Source: Cellulosilyticum lentocellum DSM 5427 (GTDB lineage: Bacteria; Bacillota; Clostridia; Lachnospirales; Cellulosilyticaceae). From it: a stretch of DNA of 64,000 bases. The notes beneath the pieces were generated by a model. The model saw only the letters and a program-made list of their open reading frames with translations. It was not told the DNA's origin and did not search any database. Numbering within the stretch: position 1 is the first letter of the stretch; the number at the start of each line of letters is the position of its first letter. Below are positions 23,879 through 31,561 of the stretch, piece by piece. The stretch spans positions 3,873,001 to 3,937,000 of the forward strand of contig NC_015275.1 in the NCBI RefSeq assembly GCF_000178835.2, given 5' to 3'. The translations under genes and the position numbers were made by a program.

Positions 23879-25903
23879 CTAAATATATATTTTATTCCAT
23901 TTCATATGTTCGTCGATTATCTTAAGATACAATTCATTAAAGCTCTCACTTTTAACAATCTCATTCGTCAATTCATCTAATATAGTCATTTCAAATGGTT
24001 CTAATATAACTCTCCCATCATACTGCACTTTATTAATGGTCTTAAAATGTACAGTATGTTTTTTAGTATTAATACACGCTTCGTATGAATCACCTGGAAA
24101 AAGTGATTCTGTATAAGTATATGATCTTTCTTTTCCACCAAAAAAACTAGGCAAGTTACTATCCCTCATTTGTAAATCCTTTACCTCTATCCCCACTACT
24201 TGTGCTAATATTTCTATGTAATCTGTTAACTGGATCAGCTCATTACATATTCCTTTTCTGTATCCTTTAATCATCAAGGGTACTTTTGTTCTTTCTTTTG
24301 CAAAAAGTAATTGATTGTTTTTTACCAAATATCCTTGTCCATGATCTGAAACTAAAGTAATCACTATATTTTCTGAGTTGAAGTTTAAATTAATATAATC
24401 ATATAATATTTGGAGATGCCTATCTAATTCTATAAGAGCTTGTTTATAACGTTCTTTTTTTATAAAGCTAAATTGTTGCTTTACAGATTTGGCTATTTCT
24501 TGCTCCTCCTCTCCTTTACAATTAATAGGCAATTTAATTTGTTCAAGTATATTACCTCTGGAAATATCATCTGCTATCTTATGCAGATCCATAAATCCAG
24601 TCCACACATATTGATTAGTACCTTTATAAGCTTCAAGTTGCAATATGGTTTCTTCTATTATTTCTGTAGCATTCATCATTAATATAGCTGGTTGATAAAT
24701 AGTTCTATCTATTCCACGAATATATCCATAAGTTGGAGTTGTTCTCCAATTCCCATCAATTTTAGCTGTTATGTATCCTTCATTTTTTAAAGTTTCAAAC
24801 AAAGTATCTATTTCTCCAGATAATTCATCAGGTCTATTCGGATGATAAAGCTTATGATGAGTGGTATACTGTCCCGTACACAAAGTAGCAACAGACGGCA
24901 ATGTCCATTCAGCGCTGGTATAAGTATTCGTACAAATTACTCCTTCACTAAAAAAATTCGCTGTATTAGGCATTACTTTTTTGATTCCTTCTTTTTCAAT
25001 GAAATCATAGGATAGACCATCGATAAAAATAGTCATAATCAAATCCTTTTTATGCTCATCTTTTTCTAACAAAACTGGATTACCTATAGCTACTGTCTTA
25101 TTACTTTTAATTGTAAACTTACCCTTTAAAGCATGATACTCAAACTGCTTATTCATATGTGGCTTTATTAAATAGCTTTCTCCATTTTCTAGTTTTATCT
25201 CATACTGGGTTTCATCTTCTATTCCTGCTACTGAAACAATGGATATGGTATTATCTCTGCCTGCTTTAAAATACTTTTTACTACTAGCTTCTAATACTTC
25301 ACACTTATTATATATTCTTTCTCCATAATTAGAATCTAAACTAATCACTTTTTTATAACTGGCTATAAAATATTCTTTATTTTTATATTTTATAAATTCA
25401 CCTATACTACTTACTTTCTCCTCTACATCTTTGTTAGGAAAAAGCTTATACATCCCATATCTTGTATTAGCATTTAATTCTTCCAATGCTTTACACAATT
25501 CTTTTTGTATTTCTTGTTTAATATCAGCTTCAATATCGAGCTCTAGGATTTTATATATCTCACTTAATGATATTTCTATATCTTCTATTTTTGTATTTAC
25601 ATAAACATAATATGCCTTTGTGAAATAATGTATTGCCTCTATATATTCACCTTGTAAATAGTAATTTCTCCATAAACCATATAAGAGCTCAAAATGATAT
25701 TGATTCTTCTGAACTCCCTTTAACATGACTTCTATAGCATCATTGTATTGCTGATTATACTCATAATACATCCCTTGTAAATAATACAAATCTACATCAT
25801 TTATTAATGCTTCTTTAATGTCACTTAACAATAATGCTGCTTCTTCTAATTGCCCACTTAATAGTTTATTTTTAATCTCCTGTTTGCTCTGCTCATATTT
25901 CAT
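23879..25903 (-). CDS. TPR plus alkaline-phosphatase-superfamily enzyme (sulfatase-like), copy B
   Basis: This 674-residue cytoplasmic paralogue of the protein at 16956-19007 has the same architecture: TPR-like repeats to about residue 100, a linker, then the metal-dependent fold. Key residues are D295 in IFIDGLSYD, EWTLPSVATLCTG with T334 in the nucleophile position, IRGIDR, and VSDHG. The ATG at 25903 has AGGAGG upstream; a longer in-frame reading starts inside the preceding gene. It overlaps the acetyltransferase gene by 4 bases and is followed by the kinase gene. Conservation of WTLP, of the double-Thr TTxH and of SDHGQ between the copies argues both are active. Their separation at opposite ends of the phosphonate genes suggests different acceptors or successive steps. 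Confidence 0.7.
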   Translation of the reverse strand: MKYEQSKQEIKNKLLSGQLEEAALLLSDIKEALINDVDLYYLQGMYYEYNQQYNDAIEVMLKGVQKNQYHFELLYGLWRNYYLQGEYIEAIHYFTKAYYVYVNTKIEDIEISLSEIYKILELDIEADIKQEIQKELCKALEELNANTRYGMYKLFPNKDVEEKVSSIGEFIKYKNKEYFIASYKKVISLDSNYGERIYNKCEVLEASSKKYFKAGRDNTISIVSVAGIEDETQYEIKLENGESYLIKPHMNKQFEYHALKGKFTIKSNKTVAIGNPVLLEKDEHKKDLIMTIFIDGLSYDFIEKEGIKKVMPNTANFFSEGVICTNTYTSAEWTLPSVATLCTGQYTTHHKLYHPNRPDELSGEIDTLFETLKNEGYITAKIDGNWRTTPTYGYIRGIDRTIYQPAILMMNATEIIEETILQLEAYKGTNQYVWTGFMDLHKIADDISRGNILEQIKLPINCKGEEEQEIAKSVKQQFSFIKKERYKQALIELDRHLQILYDYINLNFNSENIVITLVSDHGQGYLVKNNQLLFAKERTKVPLMIKGYRKGICNELIQLTDYIEILAQVVGIEVKDLQMRDSNLPSFFGGKERSYTYTESLFPGDSYEACINTKKHTVHFKTINKVQYDGRVILEPFEMTILDELTNEIVKSESFNELYLKIIDEHMKWNKIYI

Positions 25904-26556
25904 ATTTTTCCTCCTATCTTCTCTATTATTCTGCAAGGGATTCCATATGCTGTTTGATAAGTAGGAATATCTTTATTTACTAAACTACCTGCTCCAATAA
26001 TGCTATTACTTCCAACTTTTTTATATTGTAAAATCGTTGCGCTAGCTCCTATATGAGAGTTTTCTCCTATTTGAACTCCACCACATAAAATGCTTCTAGG
26101 TCCAAGGTGAATAAAATTTTCTATATTACAATCATGCTCTATAATTGATCCTGTATTAATAATGCAGTGATCTCCTATGGTGGTGGTTGTATTAATAATA
26201 ACTCCCTTACCTATAAAATTCCCTACTCCAAATTGAATATTTTCTGCCAGAATGGCTGTTGGATCAATAATATTAGGAAAAGAAAAACCTATTTTCTTAA
26301 GCTTATGGTACAATTTGATACGTGCATTAGGTATTCCTATACTGCCTAGACTAATAAAAGCATATCTTATACCTTTTGCATAATAGGACGGTAGATCAGC
26401 ATCTGTTCCAATAACTTTAATGCCACTTATTTCTTCACCAACTTTTTCTTTAACGTCTATAATTCCAACTATCTCTAACTCATTTGAGTGTATTAATGTA
26501 TCAATCACTGACTTTGCATGTCCGCCTCCACCGATTAATAAAACACTGGGTTTCAC
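25900..26556 (-). CDS. legH: sugar O/N-acetyltransferase, NeuD/PglD family (LegH candidate)
   Basis: This 218-residue protein has a short N-terminal Rossmann domain (SVLLIGGGGHAKSVIDTL) followed by a left-handed beta-helix of hexapeptide repeats (IQFGVGNFIGKGVIINTTTTIG in part, IHLGPRSILCGGVQIGENSHIG in part). It is the fold of PglD-type N-acetyltransferases that acetylate the 4-amino group of UDP/GDP-linked amino sugars. The start is a GTG at 26556 with GGGGGG upstream. In the legionaminic pathway it would act after LegC, on GDP-4-amino-sugar. It follows legB and precedes copy B of the TPR enzyme. Confidence 0.8.
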   Translation of the reverse strand: MKPSVLLIGGGGHAKSVIDTLIHSNELEIVGIIDVKEKVGEEISGIKVIGTDADLPSYYAKGIRYAFISLGSIGIPNARIKLYHKLKKIGFSFPNIIDPTAILAENIQFGVGNFIGKGVIINTTTTIGDHCIINTGSIIEHDCNIENFIHLGPRSILCGGVQIGENSHIGASATILQYKKVGSNSIIGAGSLVNKDIPTYQTAYGIPCRIIEKIGGKI

Positions 26557-26594
26557 CTTTTCTCCCCCCCTTATACCATACACTATCTTTGGTC

Positions 26595-27578
26595 TTAAAT
26601 ATTATATATATCTGACTTATATTGACTTAAATGATCCTTAAACCATTCTATAGTTTCAGCTAAACCACTTGATAAGCTATATTCAGGAACCCAGTTAGTT
26701 AATGCTTTAATTTTTTTATTACATCCTAACAATCTATTAACCTCACTTTTTTCTGGTCTCAAGCGTTCTTCCTCACATATAATAGTTGCTGATGGATTAA
26801 TTTGATTAATAAGCTCTTGTGCCAATTCTCCTATGGAAATCTCAATACCTGTAGCAATATTTATTTCTTCTCCAATAGCCATATTACTTTTTGCTATCTC
26901 AATAAAGCCTTGCGCTGTATCCTTAACATAGTTAAAATCTCTTGTTGGTGCTAAGGAACCTAATTTTATATGCTTCTCCCCTTTTAATAGCTGAGTAATA
27001 ATAGTTGGAATAACTGCTCTTGCAGACTGTCTTGGACCATATGTATTAAAAGGCCTTACAATGCTAATTGGCATATTAAAACTTCTATAAAATGACTCTG
27101 CTAAGCGGTCAGCACCTATTTTAGTAGCAGAGTAAGGTGATTGCCCTTGAAAAGGATGTTTTTCATCAATAGGTACATATTGTGCTGTTCCATATACCTC
27201 TGAAGTAGATGTAATTAAAATTTTACTTGTGCCAAAATCCCTAGCCGCTTGTAAAACATTTAAAGTCCCTTTGATATTAGTATCTACATAAGAATCTGGT
27301 GAGTGATAACTAAATGGAATAGCTATTAATGCTGCTAAATGATATACCTGATCTATATCCTTCATCGCTTGCCTCACTCCATTAGGATCTCTAATATCTC
27401 CTGTAAAAATCTCTACTTCATTTAAAATACTTTTATCTAAACTATCTAGATGTCCCCAGTTATTAAAGGAATTATAGTAAGTAAATGCTCGTACTCTATA
27501 ACCTTCTTTTACTAATTGCTCTGTAAGGTGACTCCCTATAAAACCATCTGCGCCTGTTACTAATATTTTTTTCTCCAT
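26595..27578 (-). CDS. legB: GDP-N-acetylglucosamine 4,6-dehydratase
   Basis: This 327-residue extended short-chain dehydrogenase has the NAD-binding motif VTGADGFIGSHL, the catalytic Thr-containing TSTSEVYG, the YxxxK pair in YSATKIGADRL, and RPFNTYGPRQSARAVI. It is the first committed enzyme of GDP-sugar-based legionaminic acid synthesis. The ATG at 27578 has AAAGGAA upstream. The gene lies between legX and the acetyltransferase in the expected set. Confidence 0.88.
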   Translation of the reverse strand: MEKKILVTGADGFIGSHLTEQLVKEGYRVRAFTYYNSFNNWGHLDSLDKSILNEVEIFTGDIRDPNGVRQAMKDIDQVYHLAALIAIPFSYHSPDSYVDTNIKGTLNVLQAARDFGTSKILITSTSEVYGTAQYVPIDEKHPFQGQSPYSATKIGADRLAESFYRSFNMPISIVRPFNTYGPRQSARAVIPTIITQLLKGEKHIKLGSLAPTRDFNYVKDTAQGFIEIAKSNMAIGEEINIATGIEISIGELAQELINQINPSATIICEEERLRPEKSEVNRLLGCNKKIKALTNWVPEYSLSSGLAETIEWFKDHLSQYKSDIYNI

Positions 27579-27604
27579 TTCAATTCCTTTCATTATATAA
27601 ACTA

Positions 27605-28651
27605 TCAAAGTTTTAATTGTTGAATCATATCTTCCATAGCTTTAACCTCGCCCATATCAAGCCACGCATTTCCTGTTATAGGATATACACCAACCTTTTC
27701 TCCTCGTTCTACATATTGATTAATAAGTTCAGTAATATGATAAAATTCATTTTCGGGTATCTCTTTTAATACTTCTGGCTCTAATACGTATAGACCTGTA
27801 TTGACTTGAAAATTATATTCAGGTTTTTCTATAATATTTTTTATACTCCCTCCATTATGTACCTCAACTACACCATAAGGAATAACATAATTTTTAAGTG
27901 AAGTAACCATTGTTATTTTATACTTATTTTCTTTATGATATCGTATAATATCTTCATAATCAGCATCTACTAAAATATCACAATTACTCACAAAGAAAGT
28001 TTGCTTCAGAATATCTTTAAGTAAATATAAACTCCCCCCTGTACCTAGAAATTTTTCTTCCTCAATATAATTAATTTGACAAGAATGAGACTTTTCTTCT
28101 AAATAAGCTTTTAACATATTCTTTTTATAATTAACAGTTAGATAAAATTCATCACACCCAAATTTTTCGAACTGATTCATAATACGCTCTATGATAGTCA
28201 AATCGCCTATTGGAATAAGTGGTTTGGGCAATACTTTGGTATAGGGATATAATCTAGTTCCTTTTCCTCCTGCCATAATAACAACTGGTAGCTTAATTGC
28301 TTTATATTGATAATCTACCTCTTCTTCATCATCCCAAAATAATATATCCACTAAATGTTCTTTTTCATTTATTACTGGAATAGCTTGTATACTTTTTTCC
28401 TTAAAGTAATGTCTTGCCTTCTTTCTTTCCGTCATATAAACAAAAATAGGCTTATCATTCATAACATACATAACTGGTTGTTCTAAATTGCCATTTTGCA
28501 AAATCCATCTTCTAATATCACCATCTGTTATGGAACCTAGTAATCTCTCATTTTCCGTAACAAAAACAATTTTTTTTGCTGTCTCATCTAATCGCTTAAT
28601 ACATTCTATAACTGAAGCATTCGGTGCAATACATAATTTATTAATTTCCAT
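27605..28651 (-). CDS. legX: CBS-domain nucleotidyltransferase (glucosamine-1-phosphate guanylyltransferase, PtmE/LegX type)
   Basis: This 348-residue protein has two CBS motifs in residues 1-115 (SITDGDIRRWIL, IQAIPVINEKEHLVDIL) and a nucleotidyltransferase domain from about residue 120: VVIMAGGKGTRLYPYTKVLPKPLIPIGD. It matches Campylobacter PtmE, which makes GDP-glucosamine for legionaminic acid. It abuts legC (3 bases) and overlaps the unused upstream extension of legB. Confidence 0.86.
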   Translation of the reverse strand: MEINKLCIAPNASVIECIKRLDETAKKIVFVTENERLLGSITDGDIRRWILQNGNLEQPVMYVMNDKPIFVYMTERKKARHYFKEKSIQAIPVINEKEHLVDILFWDDEEEVDYQYKAIKLPVVIMAGGKGTRLYPYTKVLPKPLIPIGDLTIIERIMNQFEKFGCDEFYLTVNYKKNMLKAYLEEKSHSCQINYIEEEKFLGTGGSLYLLKDILKQTFFVSNCDILVDADYEDIIRYHKENKYKITMVTSLKNYVIPYGVVEVHNGGSIKNIIEKPEYNFQVNTGLYVLEPEVLKEIPENEFYHITELINQYVERGEKVGVYPITGNAWLDMGEVKAMEDMIQQLKL

Positions 28652-28654
28652 ATC

Positions 28655-29827
28655 CTATCTCCCTACTTGTATATGTTTAAGAGCTTCTACCACCTTTTGT
28701 ACCTGAATTGTTGTCAAATTAGAACTACACGGCAAATTGATAATACTTTGATGATATTCCTCAGCCTTTTCTATCTTAAAGTTTTGACAACTAGCATATG
28801 GTCTTTGCTGATGAATAAGCCCCCATATAGGTCTCGTCTGTATTCCGAAATCTCTCATATTCTGAATCAGCATATCTATACTTATAGAAAGTTTCTTATC
28901 TAACTGTAATGAATAAAACCAATAATTCGGTCTTATATTAGAAGCAAACTCTAGCAACCTTACCCCCTCAATTTCCTTGAGTAAATCTTTGTAAAGCATA
29001 TAATTTTTTTCTTTGACAGCAATAAAATTCTCTAACTGTTCTAATTGTCCCACTCCTACAGCTGCCTGAAGATTGGTCATTCTATAATTATACCCCACTT
29101 GATTGTGAATGTAATTTAGTTCATCATCCTTAGCTTGGGTAGATAAATATTTAATCTCTTTAAGCTTTTGCGCATCCTTAGCAACTATCATTCCACCTCC
29201 CCCTGTTGTAATAATCTTATTACCATTAAAGGAGTATACGCCAAAGTCTCCAATTGTCCCTAAGAATTTACCTTTATAAACACCTTCTGTGTAATAGCTG
29301 CCTAGCGCTTCTGTAGCATCCTCTATAACAATCAAATGATAGTTCTTAGCAATCTTCATGATTTTTTCCATATCAGCTGTATTTCCAAACACATGAACCA
29401 CTACTATTGCCGATATGTGCTTTTTAGTGCGCTTATTAATTAACTTTCCATTACTCAATTCGCATTCTTCCTTACAGAATTGTTCTAATTTATAGGGGTC
29501 TATGGTTAACGTTTCATTACAATCCATAAAAATCGGGGTTGCACCTAGATATTTTACCGGATTGACCGCAGCAATAAACGTTAGTGTAGGCACTATAACT
29601 TCCTTGTCTGTATCAACACCACTAACTTGTAAGGCTAAATGTAAACCTGCTGTTCCACTCTGGCAAGCAACTGCTGATTCTACTTTTAAGTAACTTGCTA
29701 TCTCTTCTTCTAGACGATTAATATATGAACCTGCTGTAGATACCCATTCTTGACTCAATGCTTCTAATACATATTTCTGCTCATTTCCTTTTATATTTGG
29801 TACTGAAAGAGGAATAAATTCATCCAT
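28655..29827 (-). CDS. legC: PLP aminotransferase of the legionaminic pathway
   Basis: This 390-residue DegT/DnrJ-family aminotransferase installs the 4-amino group on the GDP-4-keto sugar made by LegB. Signatures are ACQSGTAGLHLAL, VPTLTFIAAVNPVKYLG, EDATEALGSYY, and the PLP lysine in FGVYSFNGNKIITTGGGGM. The ATG at 29827 has AAAGGAG upstream. It starts the leg block after a terminator-like hairpin that separates it from maf. Confidence 0.9.
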   Translation of the reverse strand: MDEFIPLSVPNIKGNEQKYVLEALSQEWVSTAGSYINRLEEEIASYLKVESAVACQSGTAGLHLALQVSGVDTDKEVIVPTLTFIAAVNPVKYLGATPIFMDCNETLTIDPYKLEQFCKEECELSNGKLINKRTKKHISAIVVVHVFGNTADMEKIMKIAKNYHLIVIEDATEALGSYYTEGVYKGKFLGTIGDFGVYSFNGNKIITTGGGGMIVAKDAQKLKEIKYLSTQAKDDELNYIHNQVGYNYRMTNLQAAVGVGQLEQLENFIAVKEKNYMLYKDLLKEIEGVRLLEFASNIRPNYWFYSLQLDKKLSISIDMLIQNMRDFGIQTRPIWGLIHQQRPYASCQNFKIEKAEEYHQSIINLPCSSNLTTIQVQKVVEALKHIQVGR

Positions 29828-29862
29828 ACTCTGTACTCCTTTACTTTTATATTGATTCAAAT

Positions 29863-29905
29863 AAAAAGCTTATAGTAATAATCCGCTATTATCTATAAGC
29901 CTTTT
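29863..29905 (-). terminator. terminator-like hairpin between maf and legC
   Basis: Arms GGCTTATAG and CTATAAGCT, extended by TAATA/TATTA after a one-base bulge, are followed by TTTTT on the minus strand, 13 bases after the maf stop. Fewer than 40 bases remain before legC and no promoter is seen, so it probably works as a partial terminator that lowers leg expression relative to the flagellar genes. Confidence 0.75.
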
Positions 29906-29917
29906 CTTTTATTTTAT

Positions 29918-31177
29918 TTACTCTCTTCGGCTCATATAGTGTTGTAATACATATGCTAATGTTTGATGCTCACAGCCTTCAATATAAGCCCCACCTTCTG
30001 TTGCATTAATAAACTTTATTCCTGGTGTTTTTCTTATCTTTTGTTCAATCCACCACTTAAAACTAAGTAAAGCTAGTGTAGTAGGAATATATTTTCCATG
30101 TATATCTTTTACTTTCTTAGTAATACTACCATTTTCGATAGTTGACATACTAATTGAATTATTACAATGAGATTTTAAATTAGTATACGCTAAATCCTGT
30201 CCTATAAATATAATAGGGTTAGCCCCAAACTTAATGGCAAGTTCGAGTGCCACTGTGGCTACTGAACCACCAGAATCAATACGACCTTCCTGATTTTCCG
30301 GTGATTCTTCAGTATAAGCTATATACTTAGGTCCTCTATAAGCATCAACCACCTTATGATTAGCTGTATTTAAAAATGCCATAGGTACCTGAAGATTTGC
30401 AAGCCCTTCTATTTGCTTAAACATTAATTCTTCAGTGGGATCAATAATGCAAAACATATCCACTCTTATTCCTTTTTCAATAAGAAGCTTTAAAGTTCTT
30501 CCAGTAGCTAGAATAAATATCTCCTCATTTACTTCTTTTAATAAGTCAATATTTTTATCTAGAGAAGGACCTGCAGATACAATAATAACTGGTTTATTTT
30601 TTAAAGTATTATACCAACTACTGATATTAGGATATCTATTCTCATTGTTGTATCTATAATTTTCTTCCACTAGGGTCCTAGTTTGATTGCCAGATTGCCT
30701 AACCTTATATAAGTCTAGTATGTGTTTGAATTGGTTTAACTTATGGGGAATCAATTTAACACATGGATGATACATATATATGCAAGCTTGCTTTTCTTGA
30801 ATTGCTAAAAGCACCTGCTCTATTTGATGTAAATCTTCTGTTATTAGAATCTCATATTGGTTACCTTTTAGCTTTTGTATGGCACTATATGCTTTTATCT
30901 TTTCCCATACTTCCAAGTTAACATCCAATACTACAACCCTTTGATAAGGTTCTAATAAGTTCATAAGTGCATTTATATGATATCCCATACCTATACCATA
31001 TACAATAAAAGCCCGTTCACCTTTTCTATAAATATTTTTCGCCCAAGTTATTCCTTCTTGTATGGGGTCAATACGGCTACATAAAGAAATGGTAGCTTCC
31101 TTTTGATTTAGTTCATCAAAGTAAGTTACACTCGCAGTATAACCACCTTTTCTAGCTTCTTTCACATTTACTTTCAT
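29918..31177 (-). CDS. maf: Maf motility accessory factor, nonulosonic-acid flagellin glycosyltransferase, copy 1
   Basis: This 419-residue Maf/DUF115-family protein is a putative transferase that attaches CMP-activated nonulosonic acids to Ser/Thr of flagellin. Family motifs are KPVIIVSAGPSLDKNID, MFCIIDPTEE, DSGGSVATVALELA, PIIFIGQDLAYTNLKSH and INATEGGAYIEG. It is a paralogue of the protein at 31562-33328 but lacks much of that protein's C-terminal extension. It lies in one run with fliS, fliD and the leg genes. Confidence 0.87.
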   Translation of the reverse strand: MKVNVKEARKGGYTASVTYFDELNQKEATISLCSRIDPIQEGITWAKNIYRKGERAFIVYGIGMGYHINALMNLLEPYQRVVVLDVNLEVWEKIKAYSAIQKLKGNQYEILITEDLHQIEQVLLAIQEKQACIYMYHPCVKLIPHKLNQFKHILDLYKVRQSGNQTRTLVEENYRYNNENRYPNISSWYNTLKNKPVIIVSAGPSLDKNIDLLKEVNEEIFILATGRTLKLLIEKGIRVDMFCIIDPTEELMFKQIEGLANLQVPMAFLNTANHKVVDAYRGPKYIAYTEESPENQEGRIDSGGSVATVALELAIKFGANPIIFIGQDLAYTNLKSHCNNSISMSTIENGSITKKVKDIHGKYIPTTLALLSFKWWIEQKIRKTPGIKFINATEGGAYIEGCEHQTLAYVLQHYMSRRE

Positions 31178-31192
31178 AGTTCTTTCCTCTTA

Positions 31193-31561
31193 TTACTCAG
31201 CATCTTGAAAGTTCATACCCTCTATGGAAATACCTATTTTATCATACCAACCCTGTAGCTTTTCTAAAAGTTCGTACTCTAATAAATCTGCAAGAAGTAC
31301 TGTATCCTCATTTTCTAATGCCTCAATTATTTCTGCAATACTATCATTAATTTCAAATACATTAATAGCTTCTTTTTGTGCATCTCTAGTTAAACCTATT
31401 GCTTCAGTTAACCACTGAAGCCCTTCTGTAATAGCTACTATCATCTCATTGGCTTCAATAATTTTACTTTCTCTATACTGACTAACAACAGTCTGTATAC
31501 CTTTATAAAGTTTTGGTATGTACTCATATGCCGATAATAGTATTTCTAACATTTCTTTCAT
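31193..31561 (-). CDS. small acidic helical protein between two maf genes, unrecognised
   Basis: This 122-residue, strongly acidic, all-helical protein begins MKEMLEILLSAYEYIPKLYKG and contains ITEGLQWLTEAIGL and EALENEDTVLLADLLEYELL. It has no signal peptide, membrane span, cysteine cluster or catalytic motif. It is 1 base from maf copy 2 and 15 bases from maf copy 1, so it is clearly co-translated with them. A helper or targeting subunit for Maf, or a flagellin-binding chaperone, are possibilities suggested only by position. Confidence 0.6.
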   Translation of the reverse strand: MKEMLEILLSAYEYIPKLYKGIQTVVSQYRESKIIEANEMIVAITEGLQWLTEAIGLTRDAQKEAINVFEINDSIAEIIEALENEDTVLLADLLEYELLEKLQGWYDKIGISIEGMNFQDAE

